Shown: positions 9,101 through 18,056, counted from the first letter of the stretch. The stretch is 64,000 nucleotides of DNA from Lacihabitans sp. CS3-21 (GCF_024343675.1 NZ_RJUD01000005.1:62001-126000); one strand, 5' to 3'. A program made the numbers and translations. Notes: generated by a model not told the origin, from the letters alone.

Positions 9101-9234
9101 CTCATCAATGCAGGACCAATGTGTCTGGCTCGCATAGAGCCGAATATTTCGTCGCCTTTTATAGGCAATGCTTCTTGGGCATAAACACCCAAGTTTAAAC
9201 AGAGTAGAAGACCTAATAATGTAGATATTTTCAT
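6136..9234 (-). CDS. Secreted VPS10/sortilin-like Asp-box (BNR) beta-propeller protein
   Basis: A 1032-residue exported protein with signal peptide MKISTLLGLLLCLNLGVYAQ. Residues about 30-730 carry eleven Asp-box motifs of the form S/T-x-D-x-G-x-x-W/F (for example KTTDGGQNW and KSDDRGETW), which mark the turns of one or two beta-propellers of the sortilin/VPS10-like or glycosyl-hydrolase-like BNR class. The C-terminal 300 residues are a different region: a FlgD/Ig-like strand segment (PGTYKIKVTKG) and an Ala/Lys/Leu-rich helical tail. Bacteroidota carry many such proteins, often annotated as glycosyl hydrolases without evidence; no catalytic residues can be assigned here. It lies downstream of the LolA/LolB-like gene on the same strand, with a terminator between them. 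Confidence 0.8.
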   Translation of the reverse strand: MKISTLLGLLLCLNLGVYAQEALPIKGDEIFGSMRARHIGPALMSGRITDIEGHPTNNKVLYVGAAGGGVWKTGDGGVTFNPIFEKHTQSIGAITVDPKNPDQVVWVGTGEIWTRNSVTIGDGIYKTTDGGQNWTNMGLANSERISSIKVNPNNTNEVFVGVLGALWSDSQDRGVYKTSDGGKTWEKVFYINATTGCSDLVMDPKNPSIMYASFWEFRRTAYSFSSGGENSALYKTTDGGKTWNKIHNGFPAGKLGRIAIAAAPSNPNILYSVIESEKDTDKGLYRSDDAGASWKRTNGDFGLVVRPFYFSRIVVDPKNPDIVLKAGLNGSLSRDGGKTFKDIGGGIHADVHDFWFDLHDSNRIYLCDDGGFYRSYDGGSIWDMSKGLPISQFYQVAVDNQTPFKVYGGLQDNGSWIGPSSKPGGIENRDWISVGAGDGFRTFPHPKDPNIVYSEMQGAENIWRINLEKNSAKTIKPFPEANDPKFRFNWNTPITTSPHNPDRLYVGSQFLHKSDDRGETWVKISPDLTTNDPAKQQQENSGGLSMDNSGAENHCTIFAINESPLDQNIIWIGTDDGNVQLTQDGGKTWTNVTANIPNLPKNTWAYFIEPSSFDKNTAYAVFTGYTSGDFKPYVYKTTDAGKTWKSIVSTDVKSFARNIKEDYKNPNLLFLGTEGGLYVTIDGGQNWSQFKNNMPPVAVHWIALHPTEDALVMATHGRGVIIVDDISPLRQLTKEIIAKDLHFFTTKPTKMAESGAFGGYSRMGEFVGENPSSMAQIVYFLKSRHTFGKMSLEIFDQNDKKIADLAPGKSKGINYVDWNYSLKPPKVAKGKTLVFGGFQGPTVLPGTYKIKVTKGAKIYESNLNLIANPKSIHTAEDRKVQFETAMKLFNMSEELGYVVDQIDTYKIKIDSISPKLTTAKLKKQFPLTDIAGKMQTLKETLVVLKGDNYVGAAEPQLREKISGLYGEVLSYTGRPTNAQLASMKVLEEKLNAAKSQMKGFKASLDKLAPAMLKAKMPELKVRSFEEYKAAEN

Positions 9235-9245
9235 AGTATAAGGTA

Positions 9246-9280
9246 TAAAAAAAGCCTCATTTAAGGGTTTAAATGAGGCT
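9246..9280 (-). terminator. Strong terminator after the LolA/LolB-like gene
   Basis: A perfect 12-bp hairpin, AGCCTCATTTAA (9253-9264) pairing with TTAAATGAGGCT (9269-9280) around a GGGT loop, followed on the minus strand by a T tract (9246-9252). It lies 16 bp after the stop of the upstream gene and before the start of the Asp-box gene, so the two are probably separate or attenuated transcription units. Confidence 0.85.
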
Positions 9281-9296
9281 AAGTTTGTAATAAATA

Positions 9297-10046
9297 TTAA
9301 TCTATTGGGAACGCAAATTCTTTGTTGTCGATAGCCACGTTCATTTCAAGTTTTTCCATAGCCATCGTAAAAGCAACTTGACCATTTATTTTTTGGCTAA
9401 CTGTAAAAGGGAAAAATAGACCATTTACTTCTTGATAATCACTCATAAGAGTTTCAACAGCTACGTCTTTCATTTGACCTTTCTTACCTACTGAACGGTT
9501 CATTATAATTACACCATTTTCTTTGTCGAAGAAATAATAGCTAAAATCTTCCTCTTCTTTTCCATCTACTTTGATTGGCTTTTTTGTCAATTTAACTTTG
9601 TAGCAGTCTGTACCTTCTACTTTCTCCTCACCTTCCAAAGCTACACTGTAGCCTTTTGCTTTATAGTCAAGAAATGGGTCAGGAAAATCTAAAGACTTGG
9701 CTGCATTTTCGCTATCTTCTGCCTCTCCTTTTTCAGCTTTCATGGTCATAAAGCTTGTTTTCCACATTTCTTTTCCATCAAATGCAGTAATTGTAATGTC
9801 TTTACCTTGAAAATTGATGGTTTGCTTCATAAGATTGGGAGCTTTTTGAAGGCTTGTAATCGGAAATTCCATACCACCTTGTTTGCCTTTTGCAATCATT
9901 TTTACAGATTTTACTTCAGCCCATTTAGCTGCTCCACCTGTAGCCTCAAAATACTTGTTGATAATGTCGTCGGCAGTTTGTGCCTGTGCGATTGTAGCTG
10001 CGAAAACCAATGCTGACGCAAATAATAGTTTAATCGTTTTTTTCAT
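9297..10046 (-). CDS. Periplasmic outer-membrane lipoprotein-sorting-like protein (LolA/LolB fold)
   Basis: A 249-residue exported protein with a signal peptide ending in TIAQAQ near residue 23. The mature part begins with ADDIINKYFEATGGAAKWAEVKS, the opening of the family annotated as outer membrane lipoprotein-sorting proteins, and continues as a strand-rich LolA/LolB-like half-barrel with FDGKEMWKT, YSVALEGEEKVEG and VNGLFFPFTVSQ. It carries no lipobox and lies apart from the other Lol genes, so it is probably a paralogue that binds an acyl chain rather than the essential LolA. It has its own terminator downstream. Confidence 0.75.
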   Translation of the reverse strand: MKKTIKLLFASALVFAATIAQAQTADDIINKYFEATGGAAKWAEVKSVKMIAKGKQGGMEFPITSLQKAPNLMKQTINFQGKDITITAFDGKEMWKTSFMTMKAEKGEAEDSENAAKSLDFPDPFLDYKAKGYSVALEGEEKVEGTDCYKVKLTKKPIKVDGKEEEDFSYYFFDKENGVIIMNRSVGKKGQMKDVAVETLMSDYQEVNGLFFPFTVSQKINGQVAFTMAMEKLEMNVAIDNKEFAFPID

Positions 10047-10145
10047 TTATATAGATTTTAAATTATGCTGTAAAAGTAAAATGTTCATTAAACTCTTAAC
10101 CTTAAAATAGTATAAATGGTTTTTTTTCTATTTAGACATAACCTT

Positions 10146-11852
10146 TTAGTATCTCCAGCTTGTTAGGTCCTTATTTTTTGGTGTAGTTTTCTTCATATCT
10201 TCCACCCATTTTGGAATAAACATTCTGTGATATCGCAGTCTACTAATATAGTTGGGCTGGGTGTGATCGCCATTCCAGCAATGTTCTGCTCTATCGCCAT
10301 AGTCCACTTCACCTTCGTAAGCTGGGTTATTTAGGTTTTTGAGTTCTTCCTCGGCCAGATATACGGCATTGTTGAGATAGTAGTTGTCCATATCTCCACA
10401 GTAAATTCTGATTTTCCCTCGCCATTTATCACCATATTTTGGCCAATCACGCTTAAGTATGTAGCTTAAGTCATAGTTTTCTTTCCAATATTCAGCTACT
10501 TTTTTGTTTAATTCCCCAGTCTTTTTATCCCAAATGGGCTCTGGATAACCATCTTTCCCTATTGGTGAGTAAACGGCCTCCCAAATATCCCATTGTTGCC
10601 CTCCACGAGATTTTGTCCCTAAGGCCAATTCCCTCATATTCATGTCTTTTAGAGAAGCTGAAATTTGACCGAGATAGTTGCGGTGGCCGGGCTTTAAGGT
10701 AGGTTTGAATTCGCTTTCGTAATAATATGCGTTTTTGTCTTCATAAATATTTACAGTTGTAAAGGCCCTAAAATCTATTGGGTCAGGACAAGCCGCATAG
10801 CAACCATTGTATTGGTCGGGGTATTTGACCTGCACGGCCAAGGCCTCCCAACCACCAGTAGAACCACCATAAGTAAAACGAGCCCAACCTTCGCCAATGC
10901 CTCTAAATTGCTTTTCAATAAATGGTATCAATTCATATGTGATAGCATCGCCATATGGGCCAATGCTTTCTGAATTTACGGCATAAGAGTCGTCATAGTA
11001 AGGGCAAGCATGTTGAATTTCAATGGCTAAAACCCTCGGGAAATTTGGCCCAGTCCACATTTTATAGAAATCATAAGCTTCCTGTTGGACAATTTTTTCA
11101 TATCCAAAAATGTTAAATCTCGAATTGTAATCATTGGGTAAATTTTCATCTGGTGGGGTGGTTCTGAAACCATCAAAATCACTCGGAAAATGTCCGTGAA
11201 ATATTGCCAGTGGGTATTTTACTTCTTTTTTCTCTTCAAAACCTTCAGGCAAAAGCACATGAGCTCCTAAGTACATAGGCCTTCCCCAAAATTCGGTCAA
11301 AAGTTTGCTTTGAATTTTGATATGCTTGATATACTTGGTGTCTTTGGGCTCTTCTATAGGGGGAATGGTTTGATCTAAACTGACTTTAAACGATTGAGGA
11401 CTTTTAGGATTAATAGATATCTTTACCGGCTTGGAGTAAATATTTCCCGGAGCCAAATTCCACTGCTGGCCTTCTCCACGATCCATCGGCAATTTTACGA
11501 TTTTGCCATCTTTGCGGTGGAAGGTTTCGTATTTATGGAGTAATACTTGCACATAATAGTCTCCGGCTGGTATGTTTTTTAAGGCTTCAATAGGATAACC
11601 AAAGGTATTTCCCGTGGTCATTATTTGGGATTTGGTACTTGGCCAATTATCTAATGTTAAGCCAAAGACCAATTGTGTATCATGGCCATCAAGTACCTGA
11701 AAACGTGGCTCAGCCTTGTCGTTTTTGGATAAAAGAAGTAGCAATCGTCCATCAAGAAGGCCTTTTTGGTTTGGAAACGAAACTTGAAATTGCGTTTGGG
11801 CAAAAGCATTCGAAAATAGGATCAAAAATATTACGGTGAGAATCTTATTCAT
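10146..11852 (-). CDS. Secreted alpha/beta-hydrolase-fold esterase
   Basis: A 568-residue exported protein with signal peptide MNKILTVIFLILFSNAFAQ. Residues about 20-170 are a strand-rich N-terminal region. The rest is an enterochelin-esterase-like (putative esterase) alpha/beta hydrolase with the nucleophile elbow YGGSTGGWEA and a C-terminal AEHCWNGDHTQPN region that probably supplies the catalytic histidine. The length exceeds simple Fes-type esterases because of the added N-terminal domain. Its neighbours are other exported hydrolase-like proteins. The substrate is unknown; a carbohydrate or peptide ester is a reasonable guess, and there is no siderophore biosynthesis nearby. Confidence 0.75.
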   Translation of the reverse strand: MNKILTVIFLILFSNAFAQTQFQVSFPNQKGLLDGRLLLLLSKNDKAEPRFQVLDGHDTQLVFGLTLDNWPSTKSQIMTTGNTFGYPIEALKNIPAGDYYVQVLLHKYETFHRKDGKIVKLPMDRGEGQQWNLAPGNIYSKPVKISINPKSPQSFKVSLDQTIPPIEEPKDTKYIKHIKIQSKLLTEFWGRPMYLGAHVLLPEGFEEKKEVKYPLAIFHGHFPSDFDGFRTTPPDENLPNDYNSRFNIFGYEKIVQQEAYDFYKMWTGPNFPRVLAIEIQHACPYYDDSYAVNSESIGPYGDAITYELIPFIEKQFRGIGEGWARFTYGGSTGGWEALAVQVKYPDQYNGCYAACPDPIDFRAFTTVNIYEDKNAYYYESEFKPTLKPGHRNYLGQISASLKDMNMRELALGTKSRGGQQWDIWEAVYSPIGKDGYPEPIWDKKTGELNKKVAEYWKENYDLSYILKRDWPKYGDKWRGKIRIYCGDMDNYYLNNAVYLAEEELKNLNNPAYEGEVDYGDRAEHCWNGDHTQPNYISRLRYHRMFIPKWVEDMKKTTPKNKDLTSWRY

Positions 11853-12139
11853 AGTTTAAAGGTCTTTAAACCTAAAGTTATAAAAAAAGCCATTATTAAG
11901 AATGGTTGAAGTCTGAAAAAATAATTTTTTCTCAATGTTTCCTTATAGTCAAGTTGGATGATCATCAATCTGAGGTTTGATTAGGATTGAAATTTAGTTA
12001 GTATATAAAATGTGCTGACCCAATTAAAATTTGTTGAAGTTTTAAAAATTAAATTCATTTTGAAAATATATTTTTCTTTCAAAAAATGTTTCTCATTTCA
12101 CCCAATTGATTATTTTTGTTTACAACCTTAAATAGTAAA
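11853..12139. other. Divergent intergenic region
   Basis: AT-rich region between the minus-strand esterase and the plus-strand cytochrome-containing lipoprotein. It holds the -7 element at 12111-12118 and presumably the esterase promoter. No RNA gene, repeat or ORF of note was seen. Confidence 0.6.
12111..12118 (+). promoter_or_regulatory. -7 promoter element (TAnnTTTG)
   Basis: TATTTTTG is a perfect match to the Bacteroidota -7 consensus, 21 bp upstream of the chosen start at 12140. The alternative upstream TTG start at 12116 would lie inside this element, which supports the later ATG. Confidence 0.6.
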
Positions 12140-15067
12140 ATGCATAGATATTTTGTAATTTTTATTATACCAGTTCTTTTTGTTATTTCTTGCAAAAAGA
12201 CCCATCAAAATCCCGAAGGTTTCGAGATTCAAGATGGTTTCAAATTAGAATTGGTAGCTTCAGAACCACTCATAAAAGACCCCGTAGATTTGGAATTTAA
12301 TGAAAATGGTGACGCATTGGTACTCGAAATGCCGGGTTACCCTATGGAAGATAAGCAAAGCCGTTTGTTGGTTTTGAAAGATAAAAACAACGATGGCGTG
12401 TATGATAGCACCATTGTTTTTGCCGAAAATTTAGGATTATCCGATTCGTTTATGCCTTATAAAAAAGGCGTTTTGGTAGCAGCTCCTCCATATCTACTTC
12501 AATTGCATGATGACAATGAAGATTATAAAGTAGAAAAGATTGACACACTTATGGGTGGATTTGCAAAAGAAAATCTGCAACACAATTATAATGGACTTAC
12601 TTACGGCATCGACAATTGGATTTATGCTGCCAATGGCGGAAACAGTGGTAAACCATTTTGGTGGGGCGATACCACCACTGCCTTGGACTTACGCGGACAA
12701 GATTTGAGATTTAACCTTGAAACCCGTCAAATGGAACGCCTCGGTGAATCTTCGGGGGGCTTTGGACTGGGAATGGATGGATATGGACGCATTTTTGAGA
12801 CGCACAACCTCACGCATATTTCGCATTCAGTTTTCCCGGACAGGTATCTTAAGGACAAGCCCATTTTACCCGAAAATACGCTTCAAAACATATCAGACCA
12901 TGAGGAAAATGGTCTTGCTCGGATTTTTCCAATCGGCGAGCAGGAAGATCGCGTGAATCATCCCGAGCAATCGGGTTATTTCTCGGGTTCTTGTGGCGTA
13001 ACATATTATGGTGGAGGTGCGTTTGGCGAAAAATATGAAAATACCGTTTGGGTAGCGGACGTGGTGCTGAATCTGATACATGTCGATAAAATAAAACCCA
13101 ACGGAGCATCATTTACGGCTTCAAGGATTTTTGAAAATAAAGACTTTTTGGCGAGTTCTGACAGGGCGTTTCGGCCAGTGAATATGAGCGTTGGACCAGA
13201 TGGCTCCATGTATGTGATAGATATTCACCGCAAGGTGATTGAGCATCCCGAGTGGATTCCTGACGATATCGAAAAAACATTAGACCTCAATGCAGGTAAA
13301 AATCAAGGTAGAGTGTATAGGATTTCTTTGGCCGAGGGGTATGAGGAGTTTGATTTTCAGCAATTTAGGAATACAGAAGGCTTACTAAAGTCGCTCGAAA
13401 GCTCTAATCAATGGGTCAGAAATACGGCTCACAGGCTCTTGATGGAGAATTCAATAAGCAACGATGTTTTTGCGGGATTGAAAAAACTGCTCAATTCAGA
13501 AAATCAACTTTCTCGCTTGCACGCACTTTGGATTTTGAGTCATTCGGGTAAGTTGACAGCCAATGAAGTGGTAGAAGCATTACAAAATAGTGAGGGTTCG
13601 CTCAGAGAAAGTATTTTGAAAATTGCAGAAAATTATATTAGTGAAAATGAAAGTATTTTGATAAAAATTGTGGAATTACTGCAAGATTCAGACGCCCGTG
13701 TGCGTATGCAAGCGGCTTTGAGTTTAAGCACCTTGCCTGAAACTCATCCTACCTTTCAAAAAAATCAGGCAAAACTGTTTCATGCCTTGGTTCAATCGAC
13801 ACAACTATCTACTGATGCGTGGAATGTAGCGGCAGTGACTTTGGCGGCTCAAAGTAAAACAGCTCAACTTTTCTCGCAAATTGCACAAGAAAAACGTCCT
13901 AATTCGAGTTTACTTGCTTCTTTGGCTTTGAATACTTCGGGTTCGGTTGATAAAGTTGTTTCAGTGTTATCGAGTCTTCAATCATCCAATATTTCAGATA
14001 AAGATCGAGCATTTGTAATGAAACAGTTAGCTCAAAATATGGATAAAATTGCGGGAAAAGCTATTGAAAAACAATTAGAATCTCTAGAGAAAAATGCACA
14101 ATTAGATTTATTGACTCAATTGGCATCAGTAAGGCAAAAACTAAAATTAAAGCCTGCTCCCCAATTTTTGAAGTACAGCAATGAGGCCTCAAAAAATGTA
14201 TTGAATACCAAGTTGCCAGATTCAGTTCGGGTGCAATATCTATCTTTGCTTGATTTTGTGCCTTATTCTCAAAAATCAACAATTTTATTTGAATGTCTGA
14301 AAAATAGCCAACCGCTCAAGTTGCAAGAAAATGCTCTGCGACAGCTTTCTAATTACAGAGAAAAAGAAATTGGAAATAGGGTTGTGTCAATGTGGAAAGA
14401 CCTTAGTCCACAGACCCGCCGCTACGCCAGTGACTTATTGTTATATATTGAATCTAACCACGATGCCTTGCTCACTGGCCTTGAAAAAGGCATAATTAAC
14501 ATTGGTGAAATGAATTTTGACCTCGAAAGAAGACGTACTTTACTTTGGTGGACAGATAATGAAAGCACCAAAATCAGAGCCAAAAAACTTTTCAGTGACT
14601 CGGGTGTGAGTAATCGTCAGGCTGCTATGGACAAAATGAAACCGGCCTTAACCTTAAAAGGAAATAATATAAAAGGTGAAAAAGTATTCAGCAATACCTG
14701 TGCTACTTGCCACAAATACGGCAGTATTGGCAAAGAAGTTGGCCCTGTTTTGACAGAAATCAGCCGAAAAAGTAAAGCTACCATGTTACACGATATTCTT
14801 GACCCCAATGCTGCCGTTGATCCTAAATATGTGAATCACAGTATTGAAACAAAAAGCGGTGTTATACATATGGGAATTGTAGCCAATGAAACCGATAAGT
14901 CTGTAACCTTTCATAAAATAGGTGGCGAAAAAGTATTAATTAATAAAAGTGACATTAAGAAGTTTCGGTCTTTAGGTACTTCTTTGATGATGGAAGGTTT
15001 CGAAAATGCACTTTCTAACCAAGAAATGGCAGATTTATTAGAGTTTTTACAAAAAGGAATAAGATGA
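12140..15067 (+). CDS. PVC-type heme-binding CxxCH lipoprotein (dehydrogenase-like propeller, HEAT repeats, cytochrome c)
   Basis: A 975-residue predicted lipoprotein. The N terminus MHRYFVIFIIPVLFVISC has a lipobox ending at Cys18. Residues about 25-400 form a propeller of the membrane-bound-dehydrogenase type (EIQDGFKLELVASEPLIKDPVD and NNDGVYDSTIVFAENL). Residues about 410-830 are HEAT-like helical repeats. The C terminus is a cytochrome c domain with C854-ATC-H858 (CATCHKYG). Such proteins are thought to oxidise sugars or related compounds and pass electrons to the heme. The TGA stop overlaps the start of the ceramidase-like gene (ATGA), so the two are translationally coupled. The electron acceptor and substrate are unknown. 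Confidence 0.85.
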   Translation: MHRYFVIFIIPVLFVISCKKTHQNPEGFEIQDGFKLELVASEPLIKDPVDLEFNENGDALVLEMPGYPMEDKQSRLLVLKDKNNDGVYDSTIVFAENLGLSDSFMPYKKGVLVAAPPYLLQLHDDNEDYKVEKIDTLMGGFAKENLQHNYNGLTYGIDNWIYAANGGNSGKPFWWGDTTTALDLRGQDLRFNLETRQMERLGESSGGFGLGMDGYGRIFETHNLTHISHSVFPDRYLKDKPILPENTLQNISDHEENGLARIFPIGEQEDRVNHPEQSGYFSGSCGVTYYGGGAFGEKYENTVWVADVVLNLIHVDKIKPNGASFTASRIFENKDFLASSDRAFRPVNMSVGPDGSMYVIDIHRKVIEHPEWIPDDIEKTLDLNAGKNQGRVYRISLAEGYEEFDFQQFRNTEGLLKSLESSNQWVRNTAHRLLMENSISNDVFAGLKKLLNSENQLSRLHALWILSHSGKLTANEVVEALQNSEGSLRESILKIAENYISENESILIKIVELLQDSDARVRMQAALSLSTLPETHPTFQKNQAKLFHALVQSTQLSTDAWNVAAVTLAAQSKTAQLFSQIAQEKRPNSSLLASLALNTSGSVDKVVSVLSSLQSSNISDKDRAFVMKQLAQNMDKIAGKAIEKQLESLEKNAQLDLLTQLASVRQKLKLKPAPQFLKYSNEASKNVLNTKLPDSVRVQYLSLLDFVPYSQKSTILFECLKNSQPLKLQENALRQLSNYREKEIGNRVVSMWKDLSPQTRRYASDLLLYIESNHDALLTGLEKGIINIGEMNFDLERRRTLLWWTDNESTKIRAKKLFSDSGVSNRQAAMDKMKPALTLKGNNIKGEKVFSNTCATCHKYGSIGKEVGPVLTEISRKSKATMLHDILDPNAAVDPKYVNHSIETKSGVIHMGIVANETDKSVTFHKIGGEKVLINKSDIKKFRSLGTSLMMEGFENALSNQEMADLLEFLQKGIR

Positions 15068-16284
15068 AAAAAATCGTTTTTGGTTTCATTATGCAGCTGT
15101 TTATTCAGGAGACCATTGCTCAAAATTTGACGGTAGGTGCTTCTTCAGCCATCATAAATCCCCAAATTGGGGCATATATAGCTGGCGACAAACAAGATAG
15201 AAAGTTTACTGGAATTCATGACAACCTTTACGCCAAAGCAGTAGTTATCAGCCACAACAACTCACATCTGGCGATTGTCACTATCGATTGTATAGGTTTG
15301 CTCTATACCGATGTTTTGAAAATAAGAAAAAAGACGTCTGAAATATGCAAAATACCAGCCGATAGAATAGTGATAAGTTCTACCCACACACATGCTGGGC
15401 CTGATGTAGTGGGTATTTGGGGCAAAGACTATTCAGCAAGTGGTGTAGACGATTCCTATATGCAGTTTTTGATTGGGACTACTGCTGGTCAAATTAAAAA
15501 AGCATTCGAAAATCAAAAGCGTGCGAAAGCCTATACCGCTGAAACTACTTACGGAGAGCCTTGGGTGCAAAATATTTGTAATGAAGAATTGGATAGAAGT
15601 TTAAATATTATCCAATTTCGAAATTCCAAAAATAAGAATATTGCCACATTAACCAACTTTGCATGCCACCCTACATTTATGGATGCCGTGGCATCAGAAG
15701 TTTCTGCCGATTATATTCATGGGTATTATGAAGAACTAAAAAAGACTACTGGTGGCGAGGTGCTTTTTCTGCAGGGAGCCATAGGTGGCTGGGTGCAACC
15801 TGAAAATGAGCCAAAAACGTTTGAAAATGCTTATAAAAGAGGTAAAGAATTGGCTGAAAAAGTGAATGAGGTTGTAAAAACGGCAATTCCACTAAAAAGT
15901 TCAGAGCTGATTTTTAGAAGCAAAAAAATAAAAATTCCCGTAGAAAACGAGGCTTGGCAACAATTGGCGGCTATAGGTACCATCAAAAGGAATTTTACAG
16001 AAACCGTAGAAACCGAGATTTCATATTTTAGAATCGGAGAAGCTCAGTTTGTTACACATCCAGGAGAAACTGCCCCTTTTTATTCTTTGGAGTCAAAAAA
16101 AATGATGAAAAATGGCCCTAAGTTCATTTTGGGTCTTGGAAACGACGCCTTGGGGTATATCTTAAAACCTGCATATTTTGAAAACCCTAGCCTACTCCAT
16201 GCCGAATACCTCACCCGAATGTCGGTAGGTAAACAAACTGGCCCCATGATTTTGGAAACTGTGAAAGAATTGGTTCAAGATTAG
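15064..16284 (+). CDS. Secreted neutral/alkaline ceramidase-like hydrolase
   Basis: A 406-residue exported protein (signal peptide ending near ETIAQ, residue 20) that matches the N-terminal catalytic domain of neutral/alkaline non-lysosomal ceramidases. Visible motifs are NLYAKAVVISHNNSHLAIVTID, the zinc-binding STHTHAGPD segment near residue 105, and FACHPTFMD. It lacks the C-terminal Ig-like domain of true ceramidases, so it belongs to the shorter Bacteroidota form whose substrate is not settled. Its ATG overlaps the TGA of the heme lipoprotein by four bases, so both proteins are made together, perhaps for one catabolic pathway in the periplasm. Confidence 0.82.
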   Translation: MKKIVFGFIMQLFIQETIAQNLTVGASSAIINPQIGAYIAGDKQDRKFTGIHDNLYAKAVVISHNNSHLAIVTIDCIGLLYTDVLKIRKKTSEICKIPADRIVISSTHTHAGPDVVGIWGKDYSASGVDDSYMQFLIGTTAGQIKKAFENQKRAKAYTAETTYGEPWVQNICNEELDRSLNIIQFRNSKNKNIATLTNFACHPTFMDAVASEVSADYIHGYYEELKKTTGGEVLFLQGAIGGWVQPENEPKTFENAYKRGKELAEKVNEVVKTAIPLKSSELIFRSKKIKIPVENEAWQQLAAIGTIKRNFTETVETEISYFRIGEAQFVTHPGETAPFYSLESKKMMKNGPKFILGLGNDALGYILKPAYFENPSLLHAEYLTRMSVGKQTGPMILETVKELVQD

Positions 16285-16377
16285 ATTCTATTTACAAGTT
16301 TTTGAAATAGACAAATGCATAGTGATTGCACTGGCTTTAAATTGCTATTAATCAGTTTTTAGCATTTATTTTTTAAT

Positions 16378-16442
16378 TTATAATTCTCCAAATCTGTTAA
16401 TTTTTAATATTTTTGGAGAGTTATAACAATTTATAATTCTCC
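16378..16442. repeat. TTATAATTCTCC repeats and hairpin between convergent genes
   Basis: TTATAATTCTCC occurs at 16378-16389 and again at 16431-16442. A near-perfect inverted copy, GGAGAGTTATAA at 16415-16426, forms a hairpin with the second around a CAAT loop. The region lies between two convergent genes, so bidirectional termination is the simplest reading, though neither side has a long T tract directly after the stem. Confidence 0.5.
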
Positions 16443-16479
16443 GAATCCGGTATTTTTTATTGTTGTAACCTTGAAAACT

Positions 16480-17766
16480 TTATCGCTCAAACTCCACAAA
16501 ATGTTCTGAGGCATATTCGTCGTCGCCTGGCTTAATTCGTTTTACAAAAAATCGTGCCTTTTTGCCTAAAATCAAACAGGTATATTTGTTTTTGATGTCC
16601 TCCTCGATGTTTAAGGGTTGTAAAGATGGATACCAAAGTGTATAGCTCGGCTTATGGAAAAACAATTCGGGCTTTGTCCAATCCTGACTATTTGAGCCCG
16701 ATGAAAGGTCTTTATTTTTATTAAATGAGATGTAGATTTTATCCCCAACCCATGATTTGCCCTCTACTTTTCCCATCATCATTACCCAGCAGTCCAAATA
16801 TGTATTCCAACTTACCGATGGCCCCCAATGAAAGCCACCCGTGGGAGAAGAAGACGGCCCACCGCCTTCTTCCAATGGAATTTGTAAAGAGCTAATTGGT
16901 TTGCCAATACCATTATATGGTACAGTAAAAGCCTTTCCGTCCCATCTTTTGGCCTTTCCAACGGGGTTTTCGAGGTCTTTCAAGGCAATCCGAGCCACAC
17001 TAATGCACTGCCCCGACCATTCGGTTTTTGGGTCATACGTTTTTTCGTTATAAATACCAGGATATCCATATTCACCATAAAATAAATAGAGGTATTCTCC
17101 GCTAGGTACAGCGGAAGGATCTCCCACACCTCCTGCAAAAGTATTAGAGGTGTTAAATGGCTTTAAAATCATTCGGGGATCTAGGTCTTCAATGAAAATA
17201 CCTTTGTTTTTCCAACTTTTACCACCGTCAGTCGATTTCATGATGCCTATTCTACATACTGCTGCCGCACTTTTTGGGCCTCTCAGACCCTGAGGCCATT
17301 TGTTGTTTTTATACCCTTCTCCAGTTTTTGGATTGTAAGGAAGGGTTTGGGGGTAATTTTCATTGTGATAAATACCATAAAGTGTCTTCCCTGATTTATC
17401 TTTTGAGTCTTGGTAAACCGTTTCAAACCAAACAGCACCATGCAAACCAGGTTTGCCAACTGGGGCATTTTCGGGCATTATGGGTTCAAAGAAGTTTTCA
17501 GAGAGGCTTTTAAACACCTCATCTGCATTTTTTCCATCGGCATAGCGATTATCCACACCAAGTCCCCACACAGGGTCTTCGCCATATTTGCCAGGGAAAA
17601 TCCTAAAAGTATCACCTACCCAAGCCTCTGCCATATTGCAGTCAACAAAAGAGTTAAACTTAACTTTTTCAGCTGGTAAGAGTTTAAACTTGGGTTTAAA
17701 GGTTTGGGCTACTCCAAATAGATTAGAGAACAACACAATTGCCCCAATAAAAAAGACTTTTTTCAT
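16480..17766 (-). CDS. Secreted beta-propeller protein of unknown function
   Basis: A 428-residue exported protein. ATG at 17766 gives a clean signal peptide (MKKVFFIGAIVLFSNLFGVAQ); the frame is open 14 codons further but that extension would spoil the export signal. The mature protein is rich in aromatic and Gly residues, with one Asp-box (KSTDGGKSW), repeated W/G turns and EGGGPSSSPTGGFHWGPS, consistent with a five-bladed sialidase- or GH43-like propeller. I cannot identify catalytic acids. It lies near an exported esterase, ceramidase-like and sulfatase genes, which suggests breakdown of complex extracellular substrates, but that is context only. Confidence 0.6.
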   Translation of the reverse strand: MKKVFFIGAIVLFSNLFGVAQTFKPKFKLLPAEKVKFNSFVDCNMAEAWVGDTFRIFPGKYGEDPVWGLGVDNRYADGKNADEVFKSLSENFFEPIMPENAPVGKPGLHGAVWFETVYQDSKDKSGKTLYGIYHNENYPQTLPYNPKTGEGYKNNKWPQGLRGPKSAAAVCRIGIMKSTDGGKSWKNKGIFIEDLDPRMILKPFNTSNTFAGGVGDPSAVPSGEYLYLFYGEYGYPGIYNEKTYDPKTEWSGQCISVARIALKDLENPVGKAKRWDGKAFTVPYNGIGKPISSLQIPLEEGGGPSSSPTGGFHWGPSVSWNTYLDCWVMMMGKVEGKSWVGDKIYISFNKNKDLSSGSNSQDWTKPELFFHKPSYTLWYPSLQPLNIEEDIKNKYTCLILGKKARFFVKRIKPGDDEYASEHFVEFER

Positions 17767-18056
17767 TTTTAGCTTTAGGTTAAATAGATAGTTTTTTGAT
17801 TGAATCAAAACATATTACACAATCATCAAATCAAATATAAATGAATATTTTTAGAGGAAAAATCATAATCTGATTAGAATATTTGATGTTATGAAAAAAC
17901 TATATAATTAAGCTTTAAGTAGTCAAACTTTTTTCTAACATTATATTTGAAAAAAATCAGCATAAGCAAATTTTAATACTCAAAACCTATTTTTAGGTGT
18001 TTGATTTTAAAAATGATATATTTTTTGATTGATACTACTAAAAGCCCAGTAGCTCA
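17767..18056. other. AT-rich gap before the vanX relic
   Basis: About 290 bp of very AT-rich DNA upstream of the minus-strand propeller gene. It presumably contains that gene's promoter. No ORF, RNA gene or clear repeat was seen. Confidence 0.5.

Noticed and set aside
8722-9198. 158-codon plus-strand ORF
   Set aside because: It is antisense to the Asp-box propeller gene and its periodic composition mirrors the repeats on the other strand.
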